32,198 nucleotides of DNA, taken from CAYRMN01 sp964425575. Lineage in GTDB: Bacteria > Patescibacteriota > Patescibacteriia > 2-12-FULL-60-25. The position numbers were made by a program, and so were the translations under genes. The notes under the pieces are model-generated. The model worked only from the letters and a program-made list of their open reading frames with translations. It was not told the DNA's origin and made no database searches. The stretch covers positions 1-32,198 of the forward strand of contig CAYRMN010000013.1 in the NCBI GenBank assembly GCA_964425575.1, given 5' to 3'. Of this stretch, positions 1 to 7,931 are shown in pieces (position 1 is the first letter of the stretch; every line of letters begins with the position of its first letter).

Positions 1-1
1 T

Positions 2-55
2 CCAAGTGCACTCAAGGCAAGTGTGAAGCTGCCGAGTGAGAGTTTGGGGATGTAG
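2..55 (+). CDS. possible 3' end of a truncated gene
   Basis: One frame stays open from the window edge for 17 codons (PSALKASVKLPSESLGM) and ends with TAG; the other two forward frames close sooner. A hairpin with a short T run follows at 91-122, as expected after a gene end. The piece is too short to assign to a family and could be chance. Only the continuous frame and the hairpin support it. Confidence 0.25.
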   Translation, partial: PSALKASVKLPSESLGM

Positions 56-90
56 AAGGTGCGAGAGGACAGAACGATTTTCAAAATACA

Positions 91-122
91 CACCCTGTCA
101 ATTGGCGGGGTGCTGTGCTTTT
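91..122 (+). terminator. probable rho-independent terminator of the upstream gene
   Basis: CACCCTG (91-97) pairs with CGGGGTG (106-112), with one G-U pair, around an 8-nt loop. A short T run (119-122) lies six bases past the stem, which is further than ideal. Confidence 0.35.
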
Positions 123-129
123 AGTTATC

Positions 130-267
130 TCTGTCATTTCGACCAACGGCCTACCTTCAAAGAATCAAGCAATAAAGGCCATCGTGGAGAAATCCTTTAA
201 AAAGATTTCTCCACTACGCCCTTCATTCTCTTATTTTGTGATGTGGGGCTTTGGTCGAAATGACAGA
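130..267. repeat. MITE-like element with 17-bp terminal inverted repeats
   Basis: TCTGTCATTTCGACCAA at 130-146 is the exact reverse complement of 251-267. The 138-bp interval also holds a perfect 11-bp hairpin: GTGGAGAAATC at 184-194 and GATTTCTCCAC at 204-214. No reading frame is seen inside. The right end stops 73 bp before the chosen start of the glycosyltransferase gene. No clear target duplication is visible. Similar GTCATTTCGACC-type palindromes are scattered between genes in many bacterial genomes (remembered, not searched). No second copy was found in this window. Confidence 0.7.
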
Positions 268-340
268 AAATGGGTGTGAAAAGATACGCGTTCTGGGTAT
301 GCGCCTTGTCAAAGCAAAGCGGTCGTCATATGGTGGTTCT

Positions 341-1462
341 ATGCGGATAGGGATTGATGCGCGAATGATGACACCAAAAGCGGCGAGGGGGATTGGCCGC
401 TATATTGAAGAGCTTGTACGAGCTATGTTGGCAATTGCTCCAGAGCATCAGTATGTTTTGGTGACCAACCGCACAATCCATCCCTTTGCAGCTCATCCAT
501 CAGTGGAAACAGTTGTTGCGAATGTTCCTTGGTATGGTCTAGCTGAACAGATACGCATGCCACGCATTTTACATTCATTAAAAGCAGATGTTCTTCATGT
601 TCCTCATTGGAACGTCCCTCTGTTCATCAAAGGCCCACTGGTAATAACGGTTCATGATTTAATTCTTCGTCATGAGCCTATGAGCGCAAGAATTTCTACC
701 CATTATCGGGCGCTCGCCATGGTAAAACGCAGTGGATATCGTTTGGGTTTACGTGCGGCTCTATGGCATGCTGACCGCATTTTGGTGCCAACACATTTCG
801 TTGCTTCTGATGTACGCCGTTTCTATCCAGATACCGCAAAAAAAATCATGATCACCGGAGAAGGGATGTGGCGTCATCATACGTTTCCGCATCTTACGGA
901 ACAAAAACCCCCTGAATGCAAGTATTTGTTGTATGTCGGTTCAGCCTACCCTCATAAAGGACTCGATCTCTTGATTGAAGCGTGGGTAGATCTTGAAAAG
1001 ATGTATCCCGATCTTCATCTTAAGATTGTTGGCATGGAAGATGTGTTTATGCAGCGCTTACAAAATGAGGTTCAGCGACGAAAGCTGTCTCGTGTGGAAT
1101 TTTTAGGCTATGTGAAGGATGAAGATCTGCCTGAGTTGTACGAAGATGCAGCTGCGTTTGTATATCCGTCGAGATTTGAAGGGTTCGGCCTTCCTCCGCT
1201 TGAGGCTCTCCAGCGCGGTTGTCCGGTCGTCGCCTCTCGGGCAGCATCATTGCCTGAGGTTCTTGGCCCAGAAGGGGCATTTTTCTTTGAGACTGGTTCT
1301 AAAACTGCTATACTCCAAGCCATTGAGACGGTTCTTCGTGATCCGGTTTCCGCGCGCCAAAAGGCGATGGCTGCTTTACCCGGACTGTACGCTCGCCACG
1401 ACTGGATGGCGGCCGCAAAACGGACGATTGATGCCTACTCATCATCTTTATCATGCCCTTGA
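341..1462 (+). CDS. GT4-family glycosyltransferase
   Basis: A 373-aa cytoplasmic GT-B glycosyltransferase that probably transfers a sugar from a nucleotide-sugar donor to a cell-surface glycan or glycolipid. The N-terminal half opens with MRIGIDARMM and GIGRYIEEL, typical of the acceptor domain. The donor domain has YVGSAYPHKG near residue 198 and FEGFGLPPLEAL near 280, which is the E-x7-E region, followed by GCPVVAS. The frame is open up to 251, but that stretch lies partly in the inverted-repeat element, so ATG 341 is preferred. Its last 10 bases overlap the next gene, so the two are probably translated together. Donor and acceptor cannot be read from the sequence. Confidence 0.88.
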   Translation: MRIGIDARMMTPKAARGIGRYIEELVRAMLAIAPEHQYVLVTNRTIHPFAAHPSVETVVANVPWYGLAEQIRMPRILHSLKADVLHVPHWNVPLFIKGPLVITVHDLILRHEPMSARISTHYRALAMVKRSGYRLGLRAALWHADRILVPTHFVASDVRRFYPDTAKKIMITGEGMWRHHTFPHLTEQKPPECKYLLYVGSAYPHKGLDLLIEAWVDLEKMYPDLHLKIVGMEDVFMQRLQNEVQRRKLSRVEFLGYVKDEDLPELYEDAAAFVYPSRFEGFGLPPLEALQRGCPVVASRAASLPEVLGPEGAFFFETGSKTAILQAIETVLRDPVSARQKAMAALPGLYARHDWMAAAKRTIDAYSSSLSCP

Positions 1463-4095
1463 AACCTACGCATTCCATTGACATCGAAGCCCAGTTAGCG
1501 GGCGTTTTTGAACAAGATGGAATCACTATGGCCTCTGCCGAGGGGCTCCATCGCCGGGTCAAGCGATCGCGTAAAAAAACAGCGCGATCCATGTCACGAG
1601 TTGCGTCAGTAGAAACGAGGTACACATCTTCCATTGAAGATCCAGTTGCTAGCATGGATGCGGCAGCGGTGGGTTTATTGATCACCACCAAAGAGGGCAT
1701 GCGTTCTCGAACGGTTCCGATTCGATACGAAGAGCATCAACGAAGTCCATTTGTGCTTTCCCTTCGGTCAATTTTACACGCCACACATTCGGCACCTCCT
1801 CAAGATGAGCGCTTGCCCGTGCAGGCCGCGTTAGCAGCGCATCGTGATCCGCAGGCGGGTTCTATTCATGCCGGGGTGTACGGAACCCTTACGCAGGATT
1901 TGTGTATTGATGGAGTTGATCCCCGGGTATTTGCAGAACAGTTTACTTCAGCCCCATCTGCCTGGATGCAATCTTGGAAGGCCATGGCCCCTTTTCAGCG
2001 AATTGCTGTTGTTATTCGTGATGTTGGTGGCGATATATGGGAATTACTGCAGCGCGTTCAGCGTGTTGAACAACGTGTGGCGGCAGAGGTGCAAGATACT
2101 CTGGAAGTAGTAGAGATACGACGTTTTTCGCCAGCTCGTGCGATGGTCGGTTTTATGGCTTTGTTATGCCTTGTCACCCTGCCTGCCAATGCGATTGCTA
2201 TTTATCGGACGACAGTAGATACCAAGGACGCTGTTGAAGGTATTGGGCAGCAGGCGGTTAATGCTTTACTAAGCGCTAAGGATGCGGGTTCTTTACCTTC
2301 CTCTCTTGCCGCGCTCCAACAAGCCTCGTCACATTTTCGAGAGGCGGATGCAATGTTGACCGAATCGCATGGGTTGGCGTTAGGGCTCTCATCTCTCGTG
2401 CCCGCGAAGTATCGAGCGGCTCGTGCGTTGCTTGAGGTGGGGGATAAGACTAGTGAAGCGGGTAGAATTTTAGGTCTTGGTTTTCTAAAAGTATTTGAAG
2501 ATCCCACGCGTCATTTGGATGAGAGATTGGGTGTGCTCGCGACCTACGCGCGCGGTGTACTTCCGTTATTGCAAGAAGCGGAAAAGGCAGCGGCAAGTGT
2601 TTCCCCATCTTCTCTGCCCGAAGACAGGCGTGAATCGTTTCAAAAATTAACTACAAAACTACAAGCCGCAACTGAGTCTGTGCGGGAATTCGCGGTTATG
2701 GCCGATGTACTCGCGGTATTCGCAGGGAAAGATCAGGCGAGAACCTATTTGTTGATTTTTCAAAACCAGACAGAACTTCGTCCAACAGGTGGCTTCATGG
2801 GATCGGTGGCTGAAGTCACGCTTGATCACGGAACATTGAAAAAAATGTTTGTCCCACCGGGTGGAACCTATGACATAAAAGGCCAGTTGCTTGAGCATGT
2901 AGTTTCACCAGAGCCGATGCATCTTATTAATCCGAGCTGGCAGTTTCAGGATGCAAATTGGTTTCCTGATTTTCCGACATCCGCGAAAAAGATTCGTTGG
3001 TTTTGGAGTAAGTCTGGTCAGCCGACCGTGGACGGGGTGATCGCCATCAATGCTTCATTTGTTGAGAGACTACTCGATATCACTGGGCCGATCGACATGC
3101 CAGAGTATGGTAAAGTGATTAATCGTGCCAATTTTTTGTTGGAGACGCAGAAAGCGGTTGAAGTTGAATATGATCGTGTTGCCAACACGCCGAAAAAGTT
3201 TGTTGGTGATTTATCCAAAGCCATGATGGAGCATGTGAAAAAATTCACGAATGAACAATGGCTGCAGGTGGCGGGTCTTGTTTCTGATTCATTGCAGATC
3301 AAGGATATTCAGGTCGCTTTTTCGTCTGAGGAAGAGGAGCGCTTGGCTGAGCGCTATGGTTGGAACGGACAGCTGAAGGAGACGAACGGTGATAGTTTAG
3401 CGATCATTGAAGCAAATATTGCCGGTCAAAAAACGGACGGCGTAATTGAGGAAAAAACGGACATGCAGGTTGAAATTCAAGCTGACGGTTCCATTATTGA
3501 TCGAGTTACATTAACGAGAACGCACCGTGGTCAGAAGGGGGAGCAGTTTCGCGGCGTACGTAATGTTTCCTATATTCGCGCCTATGTTCCGAAAGGGAGC
3601 GAACTTATGACGGCAACTGGATTCCAGACGCCATCGAGCACACTTTTTAAAAAGCCCGAGGCAGAAGATCGTATTGATTCCGATCTCGCTGCGAGTGAGG
3701 GGCATGCGGAGTTGGTCGCAGGTGGGGTACGCGTATCAGATGAAGGATCGCGTACAGTCTTTGGCGGTTGGGCACAGCTTGATCCTGGTGCCACACAACA
3801 ACTCACCTATACCTATCGTCTGCCATTTACCGTCAGAGATATTTATGGGCATCTTGATGCTGCACCGGATGAACAGATCGGCGGACGTACTGCGTATCTT
3901 CTACTTTTAACGAGCCAGTCTGGAAAGACGACGCGAACGATTCACCTGTCCATCCATATGCCCGATACATGGACCATTCCTTGGAAACGTGGCATTGAGC
4001 AAGGATCGGGATCTGCACCGCTTGAGTATAATGGCGCTTGGGATCGCGATCGCGTCATAGCGGCTTTGTTTGCATCGCCTGAGCTAACACATTGA
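1453..4095 (+). CDS. DUF4012 membrane-anchored protein
   Basis: An 880-aa protein. Residues 1-230 are polar and probably cytoplasmic. One membrane segment follows at about 231-250 (MVGFMALLCLVTLPANAIAI), then a long outer part. The DUF4012 signature FQNQTELRPTGGF lies near residue 436, within the extracellular half. DUF4012 proteins are frequent in Patescibacteria and in actinobacteria, often near glycosyltransferases, but their biochemical role is not established. The ATG lies inside the end of the glycosyltransferase gene and the next gene begins 3 bp after the stop. A role in making or displaying a surface polymer is inferred from that context. Confidence 0.85.
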   Translation: MPLKPTHSIDIEAQLAGVFEQDGITMASAEGLHRRVKRSRKKTARSMSRVASVETRYTSSIEDPVASMDAAAVGLLITTKEGMRSRTVPIRYEEHQRSPFVLSLRSILHATHSAPPQDERLPVQAALAAHRDPQAGSIHAGVYGTLTQDLCIDGVDPRVFAEQFTSAPSAWMQSWKAMAPFQRIAVVIRDVGGDIWELLQRVQRVEQRVAAEVQDTLEVVEIRRFSPARAMVGFMALLCLVTLPANAIAIYRTTVDTKDAVEGIGQQAVNALLSAKDAGSLPSSLAALQQASSHFREADAMLTESHGLALGLSSLVPAKYRAARALLEVGDKTSEAGRILGLGFLKVFEDPTRHLDERLGVLATYARGVLPLLQEAEKAAASVSPSSLPEDRRESFQKLTTKLQAATESVREFAVMADVLAVFAGKDQARTYLLIFQNQTELRPTGGFMGSVAEVTLDHGTLKKMFVPPGGTYDIKGQLLEHVVSPEPMHLINPSWQFQDANWFPDFPTSAKKIRWFWSKSGQPTVDGVIAINASFVERLLDITGPIDMPEYGKVINRANFLLETQKAVEVEYDRVANTPKKFVGDLSKAMMEHVKKFTNEQWLQVAGLVSDSLQIKDIQVAFSSEEEERLAERYGWNGQLKETNGDSLAIIEANIAGQKTDGVIEEKTDMQVEIQADGSIIDRVTLTRTHRGQKGEQFRGVRNVSYIRAYVPKGSELMTATGFQTPSSTLFKKPEAEDRIDSDLAASEGHAELVAGGVRVSDEGSRTVFGGWAQLDPGATQQLTYTYRLPFTVRDIYGHLDAAPDEQIGGRTAYLLLLTSQSGKTTRTIHLSIHMPDTWTIPWKRGIEQGSGSAPLEYNGAWDRDRVIAALFASPELTH

Positions 4096-4098
4096 TAT

Positions 4099-6018
4099 AT
4101 GGCGATCAGAAAAGGTTCTTCCAAAGATCGTATTCCACCCAAAACGCTCCTTCAAAAAGAAGAGCAGCGTATTCGGACAGAAGAAATAGAAAAAGGACTG
4201 TCTGCCATTTATCGTGACGATAAGGGGGATGTGCCTGATTTGACCACGTTTGAAGCGGGGCGTTCACGTTGGCGATTGTATCTTCTGGGTGGACTCGCTT
4301 CTTTTGTATGTTTGATCATCGTGGCGGCGTGGGTCGGTTTTACATGGTTTCGTCCCTTTCATGGTTTTTCCGGGCAAGGTTTCTTGATCCAGGTCGATGG
4401 ACCAGAGCGGGTGGCGCTTGGCCAGGAAATAACCTATTTGATCAATTATCAAAATAAAACATCTGAACCATTAGCCTCGGCTGAAGTTCGGGTGAGTTTC
4501 CCTTCAGACTTTGTGGTTAAAAGCGTTGAACCTATGCCCACTCAGCCTGAGGAGCTGACATGGAGGTTGGGCTCTCTGCCTCTACAGGGACAAGGGACGC
4601 TGACCGTTCATGGGGTGTTTACCGGTGCGCTTGGAACGGCTACAGCGATTCAGGTGGTTGGAACGTATCGACCAGCTAGCTTTAATAGTGATTTTGAAGC
4701 ATTGGCAACCAAAGTATTGAATTATCGAGACAGCGTCCTAAATGGATCAGTGCATGTTCCTGTGAAGGTATTGCCAGGTGATCGTGTCGCGATTCAATAT
4801 GAGCTGCTCAATAATGGTGAAGAGGTTCTTCATGGCCTTGTGGCTCATATCGCCTTGCCTGAAGGATTTCAGCGAGAAAGCACCTCTAGCTCTGCACTTG
4901 ATGGGCGCATGATAAGTTTTTCCATTGCAGACATTACTCCACACGCGTCAACGACGATTTCGGTATATGGGACATTTGCCTCTGGAGTGTCTGGTGAGGC
5001 CCATGTGGTAGCAGAAGCTGGCAGGGTGGCAGGTGATGGGGCTTTTTTTGCATATCAACATACGGAGACATCATTTAATGTGCTGGCTGGTGATTTGGCC
5101 CTACATATCGTTATGAATGGGCAGACGGGCGATCAGGTTATTACCTACGGAATTCCGCTACACCTCGCCCTCGCCTATGAGAATACGGCTTCTGAAGATG
5201 TGAAAGACATTCGTCTTCATCTATTATTTGAACCAGCCGTAACGTCAACCGGTAAGAGCGTTCCGAACTTGATTGATTGGGGAACGCTTCAAGATGAGGC
5301 AAAAGGTGTGAAGAAAAATAATACGGTGAGTTGGACGAAGGACCAGATTCCTGTGTTGTCTCGCCTGCCCTCTCATCAGGATGGGTCGATTGATGTATCG
5401 GTGAATGCGCTTCAGAGCGCATCAGGTACTCCGGGTTTGGCGGTGAAGGTTACGCTTGTCGCTGATATCTCTCTTGTTGGGGATACAAAGGTGGATCGTA
5501 CCGTTCGTTCGACCCCAATCATCCTTCGATACCTGACCGACGCCTTCATTCAGGCCGAAGCGCGCTATTATTCTGAAGAGGGAGCGCCACTTGGTTCCGG
5601 GCCTATGCCGCCAGTTGTAGGCAAACCAACGATGTATCGCATTCAATGGAGTTTGGCTAAGCGTTTTCATGAATTAAAGAATATTTCGGTAAGCGCAAAG
5701 TTGCCAGCGTCTGTTCGTTGGGTGAATCATCCACTGGTTGATGCAGGAAGTATCGCGTTTAACGATGCAACGCGCATCGTGACGTGGACGCTAAATCGTT
5801 TGCCGGCCAATGTTCGCTCAGCGACTGGACAGTTTGATGTTGAGCTTATCCCCACTATCTCTGATGCGAATCATTTTGCGTCTTTACTTGGAGAGACGAC
5901 AGTTCGTGCGACTGATGCGGTTGTGAATCAAGGAATCTCTCCTACTAGCCCAGCGCTCACCACGGATCTTCGCAATGATCAAACGGCACAGGGTAAGGGG
6001 GTGGTGAGAATGGAATAA
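4099..6018 (+). CDS. membrane-anchored protein with repeated DUF11-like domains
   Basis: A 639-aa protein with a charged cytoplasmic N-terminus (1-57), one membrane segment (about 60-83, YLLGGLASFVCLIIVAAWVG) and a long extracellular region. That region repeats an Ig-like pattern: a domain opening such as VALGQEITYLINYQN, a hydrophobic core such as VRVSFPSDF, and a closing strand such as LTWRLGSLPLQGQGTLTVHG. About four copies can be picked out, resembling DUF11/CARDB-type domains that form stalks. The gene follows the DUF4012 gene by 3 bp, so the two products may act together in the envelope. No catalytic motif is seen. The domain family is assigned by pattern only. Confidence 0.72.
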   Translation: MAIRKGSSKDRIPPKTLLQKEEQRIRTEEIEKGLSAIYRDDKGDVPDLTTFEAGRSRWRLYLLGGLASFVCLIIVAAWVGFTWFRPFHGFSGQGFLIQVDGPERVALGQEITYLINYQNKTSEPLASAEVRVSFPSDFVVKSVEPMPTQPEELTWRLGSLPLQGQGTLTVHGVFTGALGTATAIQVVGTYRPASFNSDFEALATKVLNYRDSVLNGSVHVPVKVLPGDRVAIQYELLNNGEEVLHGLVAHIALPEGFQRESTSSSALDGRMISFSIADITPHASTTISVYGTFASGVSGEAHVVAEAGRVAGDGAFFAYQHTETSFNVLAGDLALHIVMNGQTGDQVITYGIPLHLALAYENTASEDVKDIRLHLLFEPAVTSTGKSVPNLIDWGTLQDEAKGVKKNNTVSWTKDQIPVLSRLPSHQDGSIDVSVNALQSASGTPGLAVKVTLVADISLVGDTKVDRTVRSTPIILRYLTDAFIQAEARYYSEEGAPLGSGPMPPVVGKPTMYRIQWSLAKRFHELKNISVSAKLPASVRWVNHPLVDAGSIAFNDATRIVTWTLNRLPANVRSATGQFDVELIPTISDANHFASLLGETTVRATDAVVNQGISPTSPALTTDLRNDQTAQGKGVVRME

Positions 6019-6035
6019 CAAAAAGGGGAGGGCTT

Positions 6036-6064
6036 TTGACCGAAAGCGATCTTTTAGGTATATT
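6036..6064 (+). promoter_or_regulatory. sigma70-type promoter of tRNA-Arg
   Basis: TTGACC (6036-6041) and TATATT (6059-6064) are separated by exactly 17 bp. A start about 7 bp downstream would put the 5' end some 10 nt before the tRNA. This is among the best matches to consensus in the window. Confidence 0.75.
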
Positions 6065-6080
6065 CTAGGCCGCGACATAT

Positions 6081-6157
6081 GCACCCCTAGCTCAGCTGGA
6101 TAGAGCACGTGGCTTCGAACCACGGGGTCGGGGGTTCGAGTCCCTCGGGGTGCACCA
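6081..6157 (+). tRNA. tRNA-Arg (anticodon UCG)
   Basis: A complete cloverleaf can be drawn. The acceptor GCACCCC (6081-6087) pairs with GGGGTGC (6147-6153). The D stem is GCTC/GAGC, and the anticodon stem CGTGG/CCACG encloses loop CTTCGAA. The T stem is GGGGG/CCCTC around TTCGAGT. The anticodon at 6115-6117 is TCG, which reads CGA (Arg). The discriminator is A and CCA is encoded at 6155-6157. The promoter at 6036-6064 and terminator at 6159-6189 make it a single-gene unit. Confidence 0.96.
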
Positions 6158-6158
6158 C

Positions 6159-6189
6159 AAAAACTCACTCTATCAACGAGTGAGTTTTT
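6159..6189. terminator. bidirectional terminator between tRNA-Arg and rnc
   Basis: AAAAACTCACTC (6159-6170) and GAGTGAGTTTTT (6178-6189) form a 12-bp perfect stem with a 7-nt loop. T runs are present in both directions, so it can end the tRNA transcript and the leftward rnc operon. Confidence 0.8.
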
Positions 6190-6215
6190 GTTTTATAGAT
6201 GTATGTACTAAGTCG

Positions 6216-6971
6216 CTATTTTGTTTCTTTCGTCGCCCATCCCTTTACCTCCAATCCCGCCTGCGCCGCAGCAACTTGCGCTTCTTGTTTGGACGAGCCT
6301 CGTCCAACAGCGACAAGTTCTTTTTCAAGAAAGGCGCCTACGGTAAATTCTTTGTTGTGATCCGGTCCGACCTCTTCAAGTACTTTGTAGGAAGGGGTTA
6401 CGCCAAGCATTTCCTGAGCTGTTTCTTGGAATTTACTTTTTGGATCCACGTAGAGTTCATTTTTTAAAATGAAGGGGAGATGAGATAGGATATGGCGGTT
6501 GATAAATTTCTCTGCAGCTGGTGTCCCCGCATCAAGATAGATAGCGCCGATAATCGCTTCGATCCCATTGGCTAAAATATACATGCGGGCTTTTGAATTT
6601 GAATCTCGTGCTTCGCCCTTGGACATGAGTAGCCCTTCTTCAAATGCAAGTTGATTAGCGATTCCAGCTAACGTCTTGGCGTTGACCAGTGCGGCGCGCC
6701 AGTTGGTCAGTTCACCCTCTGGATTCGCGTAGTTTTTATACAAATATTCCGTTACGATAAGTTCGAGTACAGCGTCTCCCAAAAATTCAAGTCGCTCATT
6801 ATGCGTGTATGGAAAATCTGCGTGTTCATTCAAATACGAGCGGTGGGTGAGAGCCTGAATGAGTAAGCTTTTGTCGCGAAAAACATGACCAAGGCGCTCT
6901 TCAAACGGGCTTAGGTCGGCAATGGGTGATTCCATATTCATGTGTGGGATGTACGTACAAACGGGCATCAA
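6216..6971 (-). CDS. rnc: ribonuclease III
   Basis: A cytoplasmic endonuclease that cuts double-stranded RNA, for example rRNA precursors. The signature HNERLEFLGDAVLE lies near residues 57-70, with catalytic-type Glu62 and Asp66. The second cluster reads ILANGIEAIIGAIYLD near 132-147: Glu138 is kept, but Asn135 stands where most family members have Asp. A double-stranded RNA-binding domain fills about 180-245 (DPKSKFQETAQEM to EAQVAAAQAGLEV). At 251 aa it is slightly long; ATGs at 6941 or 6935 would give the usual 239-241 aa and are plausible. It starts 6 bp after nusB, in the same leftward operon, and stops before the bidirectional terminator. Confidence 0.95.
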   Translation of the reverse strand: MMPVCTYIPHMNMESPIADLSPFEERLGHVFRDKSLLIQALTHRSYLNEHADFPYTHNERLEFLGDAVLELIVTEYLYKNYANPEGELTNWRAALVNAKTLAGIANQLAFEEGLLMSKGEARDSNSKARMYILANGIEAIIGAIYLDAGTPAAEKFINRHILSHLPFILKNELYVDPKSKFQETAQEMLGVTPSYKVLEEVGPDHNKEFTVGAFLEKELVAVGRGSSKQEAQVAAAQAGLEVKGWATKETK

Positions 6972-6977
6972 CGAGGT

Positions 6978-7514
6978 CTAAACGGACGGCGCAATGCCTC
7001 TTTGTTCGTTTGCCTCGTTGCTGCCAGTCAATGCGGGTTGAGTAGATTCAGGTTTTTTATCCTTTTTTTCTTTTAGCTTGTCCGCTTCTTTGACGATTCC
7101 TTTATCCGCTTGATCACGAAAGATAGCACCCAAAACTCCATTCACGAATTTTCCAGATGATTCGCCACCAAACGTCTTGGCGAGCTCAATCGCTTCATTA
7201 ATGGCTACTTTTGATGGAATTTCTTGGTTGTACATCAGCTCATAGGTACCAATACGAAGAATGTTCCGATCAACAGTGGTGATTTTTTCAAGTGGCCAGT
7301 CTGGAGCAAAGCGAGCGATGGTGGCATCAATCGTCTTTTGTTGCTCAAGAACATGTTGCACAATACTTTGTGCAAAATCTTTTTCATCTAATTCTGGGGC
7401 AAATTCCTCTAGATTTCGATAAATAATTTCTGAAACCTCTTTTTGGCCACCATGAAAATCCCATTCATAGAGAGACTGCATGGCAAGAGCGCGAGCGAGG
7501 TGACGATTAGACAT
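6978..7514 (-). CDS. nusB: transcription antitermination factor NusB
   Basis: A 178-aa all-helical RNA-binding protein that works with NusE (S10) at boxA sites in rRNA antitermination. Family features are the N-terminal RALAMQSLYEWDF, the central ITTVDRNILRIGTYEL and the C-terminal SKVAINEAIELAKTFGGESSGKFVNGVLGAI pattern (read from residues 100-131). Residues from about 140 on form a charged tail rich in Lys, Glu and Ser that the usual 130-150-aa NusB lacks. It lies between rpmF and rnc, all leftward. A small dyad at 7528-7545 (GGCCG, 8-nt AT loop, CGGCC) lies just upstream of its ATG. Confidence 0.95.
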   Translation of the reverse strand: MSNRHLARALAMQSLYEWDFHGGQKEVSEIIYRNLEEFAPELDEKDFAQSIVQHVLEQQKTIDATIARFAPDWPLEKITTVDRNILRIGTYELMYNQEIPSKVAINEAIELAKTFGGESSGKFVNGVLGAIFRDQADKGIVKEADKLKEKKDKKPESTQPALTGSNEANEQRGIAPSV

Positions 7515-7561
7515 ACAAAAGGGACGAGGCCGTAAATATTCGGCCGGTAAAACAATGAGGA

Positions 7562-7819
7562 CTACGCATGAGCATGGCCCTCATGGGAATGCTCTTTGGT
7601 TGGGCTTGAAGTCTTTTTCAGGAGTTTTTCAAGCTTCTTTTCTTTGCCTTTAATATGAATAGGGTGACCATTGTATTCCGTTGCCCCTGGGGCAGCGCGA
7701 TGCGTTAGGTGGACTGCACCTGTTTTTGTATCTTTTACAATAGAGGCGGCCTTAAGCGCAAAATGCGAGGCGCGACGACGTTTATCTGAGCTTGTGCGGC
7801 GGTGACCAGGAAGACCCAT
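7562..7819 (-). CDS. rpmF: probable large-subunit ribosomal protein L32
   Basis: An 85-aa basic protein whose start, MGLPGHRRTSSDKRRRASH, matches the L32 beginning as remembered from Patescibacteria, followed by ALKAASIVKDTKTGAVHLTHRA. It has no cysteine, so the zinc ribbon of many L32 proteins is absent. The C-terminus carries a lysine stretch (KGKEKKLEKLLKK) and a His-rich end (HSHEGHAHA), a longer tail than usual. The position ahead of nusB and rnc fits a translation and RNA-processing operon. No Shine-Dalgarno is seen. Confidence 0.75.
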   Translation of the reverse strand: MGLPGHRRTSSDKRRRASHFALKAASIVKDTKTGAVHLTHRAAPGATEYNGHPIHIKGKEKKLEKLLKKTSSPTKEHSHEGHAHA

Positions 7820-7839
7820 AGTAAGTCCAAGTTCAACAA

Positions 7840-7845
7840 ATTATA
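7840..7845 (-). promoter_or_regulatory. -10 box ahead of rpmF
   Basis: A perfect TATAAT on the minus strand ends 20 nt before the L32 ATG. The -35 region about 17 bp upstream (ACTTTT) is weak. The transcript would have a leader of about 14 nt and would serve rpmF-nusB-rnc. Confidence 0.4.
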
Positions 7846-7931
7846 TGAATAGTGTAGCAATAAAAAGTGCTTTTGGCAAGAGCCCCCCTTGTTCCTGTTT
7901 AAAATACATGATAAGCTCTGTGCATAAAATT

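Noticed and set aside
184..214. A CRISPR repeat or array near the left edge.
   Set aside because: There is one hairpin and one pair of inverted ends, with no regularly spaced direct repeats. No CRISPR array was seen anywhere in the window.
5884..6168. A 94-aa leftward frame across tRNA-Arg (GAPRGTRTPDPVVRSHVLYP).
   Set aside because: This is the well-known false protein produced by translating the antisense of a tRNA gene, and it overlaps the end of a clear coding gene.
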